Positions 32,773-44,620 are shown, counted from the stretch's first letter. The stretch: 64,000 nucleotides of DNA from Pyrinomonadaceae bacterium (GCA_017983495.1 JAGOBH010000003.1:310001-374000); one strand, 5' to 3'. Numbers and translations are program-made. The notes: generated by a model from the letters alone, not told the origin.

Positions 32773-33291
32773 TCAGGAAAAAATCTCTTCGACGATCTGT
32801 TTCGCGACATCGTACGAGGTGCTGTCGGGCCGGACGACGAAATGCCAATCGGCAAGCGAATAGTCACGCTGCCGCTCATCAAAAAGCCGACGAGCGCGGG
32901 CCTTATCGCGGGCAAGCGGGCGGTCTTTGCGGGAAAACGCGATATTAAGCCAACAATGTTCGAATGTAGATTCGAGCCAGACGCTGGTCATGCCGGAATT
33001 ACGGATCATTTCGCGATTACGCTCTAGCGTCCACGTGCCGCCACCGAGGGAAAGGACTCGAACGTCGGAACGTGCAAGGACTTCACGAAGCGTCCCTGAT
33101 TCGATATCGCGAAATGCGGCCTCACCGTCGGCGTCGATGATCTCGGCAACGGTCCTCGCCGCTTTCGACTCAAGTACCATGTCAAGATCGACACGCCGCG
33201 AGCCGATCATGTGAGCGACGTGGCGTGCGACGCTGGATTTGCCAACGCCCATAAACCCCGTAAGTACTATTCGTCTCTTCTGATCGATCAC
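32773..33291 (-). CDS. aroK: Shikimate kinase
   Basis: This 172-aa NMP-kinase-fold enzyme phosphorylates shikimate at position 3 with ATP. The Walker A motif is TGFMGVGKSS (about residues 11-20), the shikimate-binding Asp is in RRVDLDMVLE, and SLGGGTW carries the substrate-binding glycine loop. The LID arginine is in FSRKDRPLARD. It begins 3 bp after aroA's stop, so the pair is an operon: 3-phosphoshikimate made here is the substrate of AroA. Length and motif order are normal. Confidence 0.94.
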   Translation of the reverse strand: MIDQKRRIVLTGFMGVGKSSVARHVAHMIGSRRVDLDMVLESKAARTVAEIIDADGEAAFRDIESGTLREVLARSDVRVLSLGGGTWTLERNREMIRNSGMTSVWLESTFEHCWLNIAFSRKDRPLARDKARARRLFDERQRDYSLADWHFVVRPDSTSYDVAKQIVEEIFS

Positions 33292-33294
33292 AGT

Positions 33295-34593
33295 TTATGA
33301 GGTTACGACACTATCAAGCTTTTCAAAGAATCCCGGAAACGAAATATCTACGCAGTCGGCGCCGATTATCTCTGTTTCCCCTTTCGCCAGCAGTCCGGCG
33401 ACCGCAAACGCCATCGCGATACGATGGTCACCAAACGAATCAACCGTCGCCCCCGTCAAGCGCGAATGCCTGACGATCATTCCATCGGGAAACTCTTCGA
33501 CTTCCGCACCCATTCGGCGGAGATTTTCGACAACGGCCTTAATGCGGTCCGATTCCTTGAATCGCAGTTCGCTCGCGTCGCGGATCTCGATCCCGCCGCT
33601 GAGCTGCGTGCCGAGAACAGCGAGTACAGGTATTTCGTCGATCGCATTGGCTATCAGGTCGCCGCTGATGACCACTTTCTCGGAGTTAGACCGGATCGGG
33701 CCTCGAACGCGAATATCGCCGACCGGTTCGTTACACATCGTTCGTTCGTGCTCGACCGACAGCTCGACGCCGCATCGATGCAAAATATCGATAATGCCGG
33801 TGCGCGACGGATTAATGCCAACATTTCTGATGGTCAGGTCAGAGCCGCTACTAATGCACGCGGCGGCAACAAGAAAGAAAGCGGCGGACGAGATGTCGCC
33901 CGGAACCGAAAAGGACCTGGGCCGGAGCCGTTGCCCCCCGCGTATCGTTATCACTCCGGGTTTCGAAGTGTCAAGATCTACCCCAAACCACCGAAGCAAC
34001 CGCTCCGTGTGATCGCGGGTCGGAGACGGTTCGATCACGGTTGTTTGCCCAACGGCATTTAGTCCGGCCAGGATGATACAGGATTTGATCTGCGCCGACG
34101 CAATGGTGGGGGTGTGGATGCATCCACTCAATTTATTGTCGCCCGTGATCTCAAGCGGGGCACGTCCTTCGTTCGAAACAATCTCGGCCCCCATTGCCGT
34201 CAAAGGTTCGATCACGCGTTTCATCGGTCGCGAGGATAGCGACTCGTCTCCGATCAGAAAAGCACTTACGCCCTGTCCGGCAAGAATGCCGGACATCAAC
34301 CTCATCGTGGTCCCACTGTTACCGCAATCGAGTGGGCCGGTCGGCGTTGAAAAGCCGCTCTCGCCCACCCCGTCGATCGTCACGGTTGCCCCGTCGCGGG
34401 ATATCTCCGCACCGAGTCGTGCAAGACATGCAAGTGTCGAAGAGCAGTCGGCGCTTGCCGCAAAATTCTCAATTACTGATCTACCGTCAGCCATTGCGGC
34501 AAACATTGCGGCCCGATGTGAGATCGATTTGTCACCGGGCAACCTTAAGGTGCCCGAAATAGATTTTGCCGGTTTAATGATCATCACGAGCAT
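33295..34593 (-). CDS. aroA: 3-phosphoshikimate 1-carboxyvinyltransferase (EPSP synthase)
   Basis: This 432-aa enzyme joins phosphoenolpyruvate to 3-phosphoshikimate. LRLPGDKSISHRAAM carries the conserved lysine and the phosphoshikimate contacts, and LDCGNSGTTMRLM is the second signature, here with the GNSGT glycine relevant to inhibitor binding. The C-terminal LRFKESDRIKAV block contains the conserved Glu and Arg residues, and SFGDHRIAMAFAVAGL is also standard. Two starts are possible, ATG at 34593 or at 34584; neither has a clear ribosome-binding site. Confidence 0.95.
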   Translation of the reverse strand: MLVMIIKPAKSISGTLRLPGDKSISHRAAMFAAMADGRSVIENFAASADCSSTLACLARLGAEISRDGATVTIDGVGESGFSTPTGPLDCGNSGTTMRLMSGILAGQGVSAFLIGDESLSSRPMKRVIEPLTAMGAEIVSNEGRAPLEITGDNKLSGCIHTPTIASAQIKSCIILAGLNAVGQTTVIEPSPTRDHTERLLRWFGVDLDTSKPGVITIRGGQRLRPRSFSVPGDISSAAFFLVAAACISSGSDLTIRNVGINPSRTGIIDILHRCGVELSVEHERTMCNEPVGDIRVRGPIRSNSEKVVISGDLIANAIDEIPVLAVLGTQLSGGIEIRDASELRFKESDRIKAVVENLRRMGAEVEEFPDGMIVRHSRLTGATVDSFGDHRIAMAFAVAGLLAKGETEIIGADCVDISFPGFFEKLDSVVTS

Positions 34594-34619
34594 TTTAACG
34601 GTAAAAGGGCCGGTTTGTC

Positions 34620-34648
34620 TTGACAGTCGACGGTTTCAGCCTTTAACT
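34620..34648 (+). promoter_or_regulatory. Possible sigma-70-type promoter before the anti-sigma kinase gene
   Basis: TTGACA (34620-34625) is a perfect -35 element; 17 bp later TTAACT (34643-34648) is a weak -10. The initiation point would lie very near the GTG start at 34664, giving a short leader. The poor -10 makes this tentative. Confidence 0.35.
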
Positions 34649-34663
34649 TACAAAACATAAGCT

Positions 34664-35074
34664 GTGTCTGAAATAAAAGATCTTACATTACCTAGCCGAA
34701 TCGAATCGGTCGACGAAGCCGCCGCTGCGGCGGAGAGTTTTGCTCGCGAACACGGACTTGCCGACGATGTGACGTACGCGATTGACCTGGCCGTGCGCGA
34801 ATCAGTCGCAAATGCGGTCAAACATGGTAACAAGTTTGACGACGAGAAGTTAGTCGAGGTCAAACTTGCGGTGGCGGACGAAGGCGTCGAAGTGACCGTT
34901 CGTGATTTCGGTACAGGTTTCAGGCCTGAGGATATACCTGATCCGACCGACCGGGAAAATTTGCTGAAGGCCAACGGCCGAGGGATATTGTTCATGCGTT
35001 CGTTCATGGACGAGGTAGAATGGTCAAACGCAATTGGCGGAGGGCTAATGGTCCGAATGTTGAAAAAGCTATAA
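34664..35074 (+). CDS. RsbW/SpoIIAB-like anti-sigma factor serine kinase
   Basis: This 136-aa cytoplasmic protein has the GHKL ATPase fold of RsbW-type kinases: the N box is in VRESVANAVKHGN, the G1 box in VTVRDFGTGF and the G2 box in KANGRGILFMRSF. Such proteins phosphorylate a STAS-domain antagonist and hold a sigma factor. The candidate antagonist is encoded 84 bp downstream. No sigma factor lies beside it. It starts at GTG 34664; the ATG alternatives would remove part of the first strand. It is divergent from aroA. Confidence 0.88.
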   Translation: MSEIKDLTLPSRIESVDEAAAAAESFAREHGLADDVTYAIDLAVRESVANAVKHGNKFDDEKLVEVKLAVADEGVEVTVRDFGTGFRPEDIPDPTDRENLLKANGRGILFMRSFMDEVEWSNAIGGGLMVRMLKKL

Positions 35075-35158
35075 AAGATAATTGTTACTTGGACTTTTCA
35101 CATACGGTTAGATTAGAATTTGCTATCAAATTTATTACGCAAAACTGAGGAGACAAAA

Positions 35159-35506
35159 ATGGCTGATATCACTATTACAGAACGCCAGGCGGGCGACGTT
35201 ACAATTCTCGATCTCGACGGAAAAGTCACAATCGGTGAGGGCAGCGTGGCACTTCGCGGCACGATCCGCCGTGTGCTCGGCGAAGGGAAAAACAAGATCC
35301 TTTTGAATCTCGGCCGGGTCGGCTATATTGATTCGAGCGGCATCGGTGAACTCGTGTCGAGTTTTACAGCAGTGAATAAAGAAGGCGGCACGCTCAAGCT
35401 TTTGAATCTGACGGAAAAGATCCAAGATCTGCTCGCGATCACAAAATTGCTTACCGTTTTTGATGTTTTCGAAAACGAAGCTGAAGCATTGAGCAGCTAT
35501 AACTAA
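35159..35506 (+). CDS. STAS-domain anti-sigma factor antagonist (RsbV/SpoIIAA-like)
   Basis: This 115-aa STAS protein likely competes for or is phosphorylated by the RsbW-like kinase encoded just upstream. The phosphorylatable serine lies in [10 protein letters not shown] (about residues 57-66), the universal STAS motif, followed by the strand GGTLKLLNL. The ATG at 35159 follows a GAGGAG sequence; the longer frame upstream is unlikely. The partner order is kinase first, then antagonist, separated by 84 bp. A hairpin terminator follows. Confidence 0.92.
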   Translation: MADITITERQAGDVTILDLDGKVTIGEGSVALRGTIRRVLGEGKNKILLNLGRVGYIDSSGIGELVSSFTAVNKEGGTLKLLNLTEKIQDLLAITKLLTVFDVFENEAEALSSYN

Positions 35507-35531
35507 GGCTCAGTTCCGTACTAACGGCGAT

Positions 35532-35580
35532 AAAGGATAAGGGATGAAGCATATTTATCCTTTGTCCTTTATTTTTGTTA
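35532..35580 (+). terminator. Terminator-like palindrome after the STAS gene
   Basis: AAAGGATAA (35532-35540) pairs perfectly with TTATCCTTT (35555-35563) across a 14-nt loop. GTCCTTTATTTTTG follows, giving a T-rich tail. The repeated CCTTT words on the right give alternative pairings. It lies 26 bp after the STAS stop and before the 597-aa secreted protein gene. Confidence 0.7.
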
Positions 35581-35675
35581 GTTTGATATGCATCTCAGGG
35601 CCCGCTGAAATCATCTTTTTAACTTACGCGTAAACATTTCGCCGTCGAGCGAATGGAATCAACGCTAAAGGACAA

Positions 35676-37469
35676 ATGCGAAAACTAGTTTTACTTTTTC
35701 TTGTGACCTTCCTTGTGGCTGTCTCTTTCGGTCAGGATAAGCCGAGTGCTTACGACCTATCGAACTATGGCGTAAAGATCGACGCCGACAAGCGGTTGAT
35801 CGTGGTGCTTGCGGCGCTGGAGATGGCTCGCGGCAAAAATGACGAGGGTCAAGACGTTAAACTCATAAATACGCCGCTTTCAGAAAAGGGAACGAAGTTT
35901 CGCGAAGCTCTGCTACAGGAGAACGCAGGACTGAACCCGGACCTGCGCACACGCATCTCGACATTTGTGATCCAGTACAAGAAGAGCAGGCCAAATGCCA
36001 CCGATGTAGAGCTCGTTTCGCCGTTTATCTCGATGGCCTACACGCTTTCACCGTTGCCCGAGATGGCAGACCCGGCGTACACGGCTGACCTGCCGGGCAG
36101 CTTGCTGGACGTGCTCGATTTTGCCCCGCTGGCTCGCGAATTTTATCGTCGCTCGGGTATTAGTGCGAAACTTGACGACTACGTTAAAGAGTATCGGCTA
36201 GAGGCGGATAAGACGCTGCGGACATCTACGCGGGAAATGGTCAGCGAACTGCTTGATTATATGCATACGCGACCGGAAATTTTTTATTCGGAAAAGGTAA
36301 AGGTCGAAACTCAGAAGAGCTCGAGCAGCAAGACGGTCTTGCAAAAGATCGAATCACGCGACTATGAGCGTAGATTTTTGATCGTACCGGAGATGCTTGC
36401 ACCCGCGGGAAATATCGTCTTTCTTAACGTTAAGGACGATTATTATGTCGTTCTGCCACCGGATAAGGACCTGAGCTATACCGACGCTCGGCGCGCATTT
36501 TTACAGTTTGTCATCGACCCGCTGGTGCTCAAAAATGCGAAAGATATTTCGCTGATACGTGACGCCGTCAAGCCGATCCTCGATGAGCGCCGTAAGAGCG
36601 ATGCGACCATCTCGCCTGACGTCTTTTTGACGGTTTCGCGGTCCTTGGTCGCAGCGGTTGACGCAAGACAGATAGAATTTTCGAGAGGGGCGATGGCAAC
36701 CGCAAAGGCTCGCGAAAAGATCGTCCAGATGAAGACGGATGCGGAGAAACGGGCAGTGTCGGCTGATCTCGAACGATTCAAGCAGGCTTTGGCGGATGAT
36801 ACGGCGCTGATGCTTTCCGAGGCTTATGAACGAGGTGCGGTTCTTTCATTCTATTTTGCCGAACAGCTCAAGGGTACTGAAGACTCAGGGTTTGATATTG
36901 CGTCGTCGATGCGTGAGATGATCGCTTCGTTTGATGCTGCAAAGGAAGTTGACCGACTTGGACGCAATGCCGAAGCTCGAAAGCGTGCTCTGGCCGCCAG
37001 AGAAAGCCGCCGAAAGAACCCGATCGTTCCGGAGGCGACAGCCGAAAATCCGGTGACCAAACGATTGCTTGAGATCCAAAAGATGATCGAGACGCGGGAT
37101 CTGGCAACAGCCGGAACGGAACTGAAAAAGCTGTCGGCAGAGAACCCGTCCGAACCCCGCATCTATTACAGTATCGGCCGCGTCGCGAGCCTTTCGGCTG
37201 AGGGCGTCACCGAACCCGATGTGCAAGCTCAGCGGTTGTTGGATGCAAAAGTTGCGTATAGCAACGTTATCCGGACGGCGAAACCAAACACCGACAAAGC
37301 ATTGCTTTCGCTGACCTACGTCGCTCTTGCCAGGATCTATGAGTTCTTCAATGAGAACGCGGCCGCAATTCAGCTCTACGATAAGGCGATCCAGATCGAC
37401 GATGTTCCCGGCGGTGCGTTCCGCGACGCTCTTGCAGGCAAGCAGAACCTTCTTAAAAGAACGCAGTAA
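35676..37469 (+). CDS. Secreted TPR-containing protein of unknown function
   Basis: This 597-aa protein has a signal peptide (MRKLVLLFLVTFLVAVSFGQ). A long helical, charged middle (about residues 330-480) contains coiled-coil-like runs such as MKTDAEKRAVSADLERFKQAL. The C-terminal ~150 residues show TPR-like repeats (IYYSIGRVASL, LSLTYVALARIYEFFNENAAAIQLYDKAI, quoted in part). No enzymatic motif stands out. It looks like a lineage-specific envelope protein of Acidobacteriota. The next gene is era, 45 bp later, so co-transcription is possible. Confidence 0.75.
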   Translation: MRKLVLLFLVTFLVAVSFGQDKPSAYDLSNYGVKIDADKRLIVVLAALEMARGKNDEGQDVKLINTPLSEKGTKFREALLQENAGLNPDLRTRISTFVIQYKKSRPNATDVELVSPFISMAYTLSPLPEMADPAYTADLPGSLLDVLDFAPLAREFYRRSGISAKLDDYVKEYRLEADKTLRTSTREMVSELLDYMHTRPEIFYSEKVKVETQKSSSSKTVLQKIESRDYERRFLIVPEMLAPAGNIVFLNVKDDYYVVLPPDKDLSYTDARRAFLQFVIDPLVLKNAKDISLIRDAVKPILDERRKSDATISPDVFLTVSRSLVAAVDARQIEFSRGAMATAKAREKIVQMKTDAEKRAVSADLERFKQALADDTALMLSEAYERGAVLSFYFAEQLKGTEDSGFDIASSMREMIASFDAAKEVDRLGRNAEARKRALAARESRRKNPIVPEATAENPVTKRLLEIQKMIETRDLATAGTELKKLSAENPSEPRIYYSIGRVASLSAEGVTEPDVQAQRLLDAKVAYSNVIRTAKPNTDKALLSLTYVALARIYEFFNENAAAIQLYDKAIQIDDVPGGAFRDALAGKQNLLKRTQ

Positions 37470-37514
37470 TCACGAATCTTTGATTGTGCCTCTAAATCTG
37501 CTAACGTCTAAACG

Positions 37515-38414
37515 ATGAGTGAAAAGACATTTCGCAGCGGATATGCCGCGTTTATCGGGCGTCCGAATGCCGGCAAATCTACGCTTTTGAATCGGCTGGT
37601 CGGAGAAAAGATCGCCGCCGTTTCGAACAAACCCCAGACGACACGGCACCGAATACAGGGCATCGTCACCCGCGACGACGGGCAGATCGTATTTGTAGAT
37701 ACACCTGGCGTCCATAAACCGGGCCATCTGCTCAATCGGCGAATGATGTCGGCGGTCCACGATGCGATCCTTTCGGTCGATCTATTAGTGCTGATGCGTG
37801 ACGCAAGCGTCTCGACGGGGAATGGTGACCGGTTTGTTCTCGAACTCGTCAAAAACGCCGCAAAGCCAACTGTCCTGATCCTCAACAAGATCGACAAACT
37901 TCGTGAAAAGGGCGGTTTGCTGCCCTTGATCGAGTGGTACTCAAGTGAATTCGAATTTGCCGAGATAGTGCCCGTTTCCGCTCTGAAGGGCGATGCCGTG
38001 GATATTATGCTCGATCAGATCGTCAAACACCTGCCCGTAGGCGAGCCGCTGTTTGGTGACGATGAAATGACCGATCAACCGGTTCGCGATATTGCGGCGG
38101 AGATGGTTCGTGAAAAAATATTGCGGTCCACGGGTGAAGAACTTCCGTATGTTACCGCCGTCGTAACCGAACTCTACGATGACACGGACCCTGATATCGT
38201 CAATATCTTTTGTGCGATCTATGTGGAACGGCCATCGCAAAAGAAGATCATTGTCGGAAAAATGGGAGCTCGAATCAAAGACATCGGCACCCGCGCCCGT
38301 ATCGACATCGAAAATCTCGTCGGCCGTAAAGTGTTCCTCAAATTATTCGTCAAGGTAGTGGAAGATTGGCGAAACAAAGAAAGCGATCTGGATACGATCG
38401 GTATCCGCAAATAA
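37515..38414 (+). CDS. era: GTPase Era
   Basis: This 299-aa GTPase binds the 3' end of 16S rRNA during 30S subunit maturation. The G domain (residues 1-170) has G1 GRPNAGKST, G2 PQTTRH, G3 DTPG and G4 NKID. The C-terminal KH domain includes VERPSQKKIIVGKMGARIKDIG and a KVFLKLFVKV end. It overlaps the prmA start by one base (TAATG), so translation is coupled. Confidence 0.96.
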   Translation: MSEKTFRSGYAAFIGRPNAGKSTLLNRLVGEKIAAVSNKPQTTRHRIQGIVTRDDGQIVFVDTPGVHKPGHLLNRRMMSAVHDAILSVDLLVLMRDASVSTGNGDRFVLELVKNAAKPTVLILNKIDKLREKGGLLPLIEWYSSEFEFAEIVPVSALKGDAVDIMLDQIVKHLPVGEPLFGDDEMTDQPVRDIAAEMVREKILRSTGEELPYVTAVVTELYDDTDPDIVNIFCAIYVERPSQKKIIVGKMGARIKDIGTRARIDIENLVGRKVFLKLFVKVVEDWRNKESDLDTIGIRK

Positions 38415-39286
38415 TGGACAAGTCGAAAAAGAACTGGTTTGCGGTCGATATTTTGATCGCGTCGGCCGCGACGGAGGCGGCCGAATTTGCCCTGAACGAG
38501 CTTGACGCTCTCGGGACCGAGATCGACAGTCTCAGGAAGCCGAAGGACGAGCCATTGCGCGTCTCGGGCTATTTTGAAGCGCTTCCCGATGAGGCTGAGA
38601 TCAAAAACAGGGTCGAAGATGCGATCAGTATCTACGGACTAGAAAGCTCGTGTCTGGTAAGCGTCGAAACGCGTACGGTCGAACAGACCGATTGGCTTGC
38701 TGAATGGAAAAAGCACTGGCGACCGACGACGATAGGCCGTTTTGTTATCGCTCCCCCATGGGAAAAGATAGACGATGAATCGAAGATCGTGATCCGGATC
38801 GAGCCGAATATGGCGTTTGGTACCGGCACGCACGAAACAACGAAATTGTGTGTCAAAGCGATCGACACGATGTATCGTCCGCAACAATCGGTGCTGGATG
38901 TCGGCACGGGGACGGGAATCTTGGCGATCGCTGCCGCCAAGCTTGGCGGCACTCAGATCTTGGCGTGCGACACTGATATCGATTCTGTCGCGATTGCTCG
39001 CGAAAACGCGGTTCTCAATGGTGTCGGCGGGCAGATCGATTATTTTGACGGTTCGATCGATAGCGACACGCCGAAATTCGACTTTGTTTGTGCCAACCTG
39101 ACGATCGACGTCATCCTGCCGTTACTAGATAACCTGCTTTCGAGTGCAGTAGAGATATTGCTGTTATCTGGAATTCTCGGCGAGCAAAAAGAAATGATCA
39201 CGAATGCCCTTGGCAAACGTGGCATCTCAGATTTCGAGATCGACTCCGATGGTGAATGGATCGCAGTCGTCGTTCATGTCAACTAA
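38414..39286 (+). CDS. prmA: Ribosomal protein L11 methyltransferase
   Basis: This 290-aa SAM-dependent enzyme trimethylates ribosomal protein L11. The SAM-binding loop is in VLDVGTGTGILAIAAAKLG. The family segment MAFGTGTHETT lies just before it, and VCANLTIDVIL is motif IV. The N-terminal ~90 residues are the substrate-recognition domain. I chose the ATG at 38414, which overlaps the era stop codon; the longer frame begins inside era and adds a basic, non-family leader. Its stop overlaps that of the convergent Ycf48-like gene by 3 bp. Confidence 0.93.
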   Translation: MDKSKKNWFAVDILIASAATEAAEFALNELDALGTEIDSLRKPKDEPLRVSGYFEALPDEAEIKNRVEDAISIYGLESSCLVSVETRTVEQTDWLAEWKKHWRPTTIGRFVIAPPWEKIDDESKIVIRIEPNMAFGTGTHETTKLCVKAIDTMYRPQQSVLDVGTGTGILAIAAAKLGGTQILACDTDIDSVAIARENAVLNGVGGQIDYFDGSIDSDTPKFDFVCANLTIDVILPLLDNLLSSAVEILLLSGILGEQKEMITNALGKRGISDFEIDSDGEWIAVVVHVN

Positions 39287-41244
39287 GGTTTTACCGGTGG
39301 GACGGCAACCGGAATGTCGCCGTCATCGGTGATCGTAACGAGCGGTTGGCGTATTTTCGGACGCAGCCGCGGGGCTGCTTTTGTGAGGACCGGAGCGGTC
39401 TTTGGTGTTTCGATCGATCTCGGCGAGAGAGGTTCTACGCGTTTGAGGATCGTGCCGCCGCGCCCGGCTACCCACACCTCTTTGCCACCTCGGTAAACGA
39501 CCGTCTGTAACACCTTGCCGGTTATGTTCGGCTGCAGCATCCATGTTTTCCCGGCGTCATCCGTTACCAGGACAGTTCCCATTTCGCCGACGGCAATAGC
39601 GCTATTCTGGCTAAATGCCTGGACCGCGAAAAGATTGGACCTTGTTGGCGATTCCTGATCTTTCCACGTAGCACCGCCGTCAGTCGTTGCCAGGATCACT
39701 CCGCCGGCACCAACAGCGTAACCGCGATCTGCATCAAAAAAGCTGATCGAATAGAGATTTTCACGCAGATTTAGCTTTACTTTTGACCAAGTCAGACCGC
39801 CGTCGTTCGATCGAAGAATGGTTCCACCATCACCGGCGATGACGCCGTTCTTTTCATCGAAGAATCGAACGTCCTCGAGCCACATTCTCGTGCCGGATTC
39901 GAACTGTTCCCAATATGCTCCGGCAGAATCAGTTCGGAGCACCATGCCGTTTGCTCCGACCGCGAACCCGATCTTTTCGGTAACGAAATTCACGGACAGC
40001 AGATCCTCGGTCACGTTTGAGATCCCTTTGCCCCAACTCGCACCGCCATTGATCGTTCGAAGCACAGTGCCCTTGTCACCGACCGCCCAACCGCGTTGTC
40101 CATCATAGAAATGAACCGAATTGATATTCTCGGTCGTTCCGGAAAAGACGGGCAGCCAAAATCGGCCGGCGTCGTTGGTGAGCCAGATCTTACCTTTCGA
40201 GCCGACGGCGACTCCGAGTTCGTCGTCGAGAAAGGTCATGTCGTTGACGTCTTCGCGTCCGCCTTCGCTTAGCCGCTGCCAGCTAAATCCGCCGTCGTCG
40301 GTTCGCAGAATTAGGCCGTTATCACCAACCGCCCAACCGGTAAAATTATCGGCAAAACATGTGGATACGAGCTTAGGGCTGGTTCGCACATTGAACGGCA
40401 GCCACGTCATGCCGCTGTCGCCCGTGAGCCAGACAAGGCCGTTGGCGTCGGTGATAGTGCCGCTTTTGTCGCTCGAAAAATTGACCGACAGCAGGTCGGC
40501 ACGGCTATAGATATTGACCTTTGACCATGTTGCTCCGCCATCGATAGTGCGAGCGACGCATCCGCCGTAGCCGGCGACGATAATGGTATTTTGAGCAAAA
40601 TAGGAAACGCCCGACACGATCTCGCCGGAACAAGGATCAGAAGATGCCCAGGTCAAACCACCGTCTTTGGAGACTAGCACCGTGCCGGCGAGGCCGACGG
40701 CGGCGGCGTTGTTTTCGTCAAGCACCGAGACCCTCAGAAGATGTTCGTTTGTGCCCGAGGTCTGGACCTGCCAAGTCGTTCCGCCATCGATCGTTTTGAG
40801 TATGCGTCCGTATGTTCCGGTGATCCAGCCGACGTTCGAGTTAGAAGAGGAAAAGGCGATGCTGTAAAAATGATCCCGCGCGTCGACGGTGATGCGTTTC
40901 CAGTCCTTGCCGCGATTTGATGTCGAGATGATCGTGCCGCGTGAGCCGACGGCGATCGCGCTTTCAGCGTCACGCGTCCAAACACCGGAAAATGTGACGT
41001 CGGTCGGAGCAGATTGCCGAATCCAGCGAAATCCGCCGTCGTCAGTCTTGAGTATCGTATTTTCGGAACCAACGGCAAATCCGTTGAGTTTATCTTTGGC
41101 GAAATGTACAGAATACAGCGGATTACCTTGCGGCAGCGGGTTTTGCCAAATCCAGCCTTGACCGCCGCGAGACTGAGCGGAGGTGTAAGTGGAGGCGACG
41201 AGCTGTACAAAAGCCAAAATGCAAACGCACGCAAAGAGCCGCAT
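39283..41244 (-). CDS. Secreted Ycf48-like beta-propeller protein
   Basis: This ~653-aa exported protein has a signal peptide (LFACVCILAFVQLVASTYTSAQ). About fourteen repeats of the type W..TV.RT.DGG.TW follow (for example GSENTILKTDDGGFRW and GDKGTVLRTINGGASW), each with the Ycf48/BNR motif. Ycf48 proteins are PSII assembly factors in phototrophs, but this architecture is widespread among non-phototrophic secreted proteins. The C-terminus has a proline- and lysine-rich tail. I chose the ATG at 41244; a TTG start at 41295 would add 17 residues. It is the third of four secreted propellers in the window. Confidence 0.85.
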   Translation of the reverse strand: MRLFACVCILAFVQLVASTYTSAQSRGGQGWIWQNPLPQGNPLYSVHFAKDKLNGFAVGSENTILKTDDGGFRWIRQSAPTDVTFSGVWTRDAESAIAVGSRGTIISTSNRGKDWKRITVDARDHFYSIAFSSSNSNVGWITGTYGRILKTIDGGTTWQVQTSGTNEHLLRVSVLDENNAAAVGLAGTVLVSKDGGLTWASSDPCSGEIVSGVSYFAQNTIIVAGYGGCVARTIDGGATWSKVNIYSRADLLSVNFSSDKSGTITDANGLVWLTGDSGMTWLPFNVRTSPKLVSTCFADNFTGWAVGDNGLILRTDDGGFSWQRLSEGGREDVNDMTFLDDELGVAVGSKGKIWLTNDAGRFWLPVFSGTTENINSVHFYDGQRGWAVGDKGTVLRTINGGASWGKGISNVTEDLLSVNFVTEKIGFAVGANGMVLRTDSAGAYWEQFESGTRMWLEDVRFFDEKNGVIAGDGGTILRSNDGGLTWSKVKLNLRENLYSISFFDADRGYAVGAGGVILATTDGGATWKDQESPTRSNLFAVQAFSQNSAIAVGEMGTVLVTDDAGKTWMLQPNITGKVLQTVVYRGGKEVWVAGRGGTILKRVEPLSPRSIETPKTAPVLTKAAPRLRPKIRQPLVTITDDGDIPVAVPPVKP

Positions 41245-41317
41245 GGATAGGTCAAGCGGGAATCGTGTGTTTTGCTTTGATCTGGTACTACTCAAACTGT
41301 TTTGCTGTGTTTTCTAT

Positions 41318-41776
41318 TTAAATTTCGATCGTACCAAGATCCGCCGCTGCGTCTTCTAAGAGAGCAATGTCGACTCGGCCCATCTCCGCAGTCTTGCGGG
41401 CGATAGTATCGACCGCCTCCTGCACTTCGTGTCCGTCGTGGCCTTTCACCCATTTCCACGTGATCTGATGCCGTCTCGATGCATTGTCGAGGCGTTTCCA
41501 CCAGTCGTGATTGGTCTTTCGCTTCCATGTGCCGCCCATTGTCTCGACGACGTAGCGCGAATCGGATAGCAGCGTCACCGAACAAGCCTCGTTCAAACTC
41601 TCAAGCCCCAACGCCGCCGCCGCGATCTCGGCCTGCTGGTTGGTCGCACCGCCGAGAAACTCGGCAACGCCCTTCCAAATGCCCTTAAATCCAAGCATCG
41701 CCGCAGCGGCCGCTCTTGGTGAACCGCGTCCGTTGCCCAGGCTAGAGCCGTCGCACACTATTGTTACTTGTTTCAT
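41318..41776 (-). CDS. rnhA: Ribonuclease HI
   Basis: This 152-aa metal-dependent nuclease degrades the RNA strand of RNA-DNA hybrids. The catalytic acids appear in the standard order: Asp9 in VCDGSSLGNG, Glu50 in TNQQAEIAAA, Asp72 in LLSDSRYVVE, and the last Asp in EAVDTIARK. The basic WKWVKGHDGHE loop is also present. The start overlaps the DUF5063 stop by one base, so it is the third gene of a likely operon with the SbcC-like ATPase. Length is usual. Confidence 0.94.
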   Translation of the reverse strand: MKQVTIVCDGSSLGNGRGSPRAAAAAMLGFKGIWKGVAEFLGGATNQQAEIAAAALGLESLNEACSVTLLSDSRYVVETMGGTWKRKTNHDWWKRLDNASRRHQITWKWVKGHDGHEVQEAVDTIARKTAEMGRVDIALLEDAAADLGTIEI

Positions 41777-42246
41777 TAATAATTACTTAAATAGCAGTGA
41801 ACTGCCCGCTGGGCCCCGGTCAAATGATGTCCCCAATGCGTTGAAAAGGTAAATCTCCACTGCCAAACTGCCTCTACGACAAATCCTTTCTCATAAAGAA
41901 GAAGGCCTTCCTTCACATCGCCGTAGATATCGGCCAGATCGTCAGAAAGAAGATTAAATACTGGCGGTTCCGGTTCCAAGTCTAACGGATCGAAGATATC
42001 CCAGTACCCATCAAAGGGCAGATTTATAAATCGTTCCCGAACAAGCTTCCAGTATTCGGTCGAAACTTCATCTTCCATCACATCGCCGCATTCAAGATCT
42101 TCCAATCTCACGACGGCGGCGTGAAGATCAGCCAATAGTCGCTGGATAGCTGCGATTTCGAGTTCCGCATCATCTGGCGAACCTTCAATCCACGTGCAAA
42201 ACTGCTTTGCAATCTCGACAAACTTCTGGATATCTTGCTCATCCAT
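41776..42246 (-). CDS. DUF5063 domain protein
   Basis: This 156-aa acidic cytoplasmic protein fits the DUF5063 family: it is mostly helical, with FCTWIEGSPDD near the N-terminus and the C-terminal segment AVWQWRFTFSTHWGHHLTGAQRAVH, which is the family's most conserved part. The function of the family is unknown. It lies 14 bp after the SbcC-like gene and overlaps rnhA by one base, so all three are probably translated from one mRNA. A role in DNA/RNA handling is only suggested by the neighbours. Confidence 0.82.
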   Translation of the reverse strand: MDEQDIQKFVEIAKQFCTWIEGSPDDAELEIAAIQRLLADLHAAVVRLEDLECGDVMEDEVSTEYWKLVRERFINLPFDGYWDIFDPLDLEPEPPVFNLLSDDLADIYGDVKEGLLLYEKGFVVEAVWQWRFTFSTHWGHHLTGAQRAVHCYLSNY

Positions 42247-42260
42247 AGAATCGTTCTTAC

Positions 42261-44495
<2,235 letters not shown>

Positions 44496-44620
44496 AAAAA
44501 CTGCGGTGTCCGGTTACATGCTTGATTCTAAATGATATCGAGGTAAAGAAAAAGATTAAAAATGCCAAATGACAAGCCGGGCAGAATCATGCTATTCGTT
44601 GATTTCGGAGATAAGAATCT

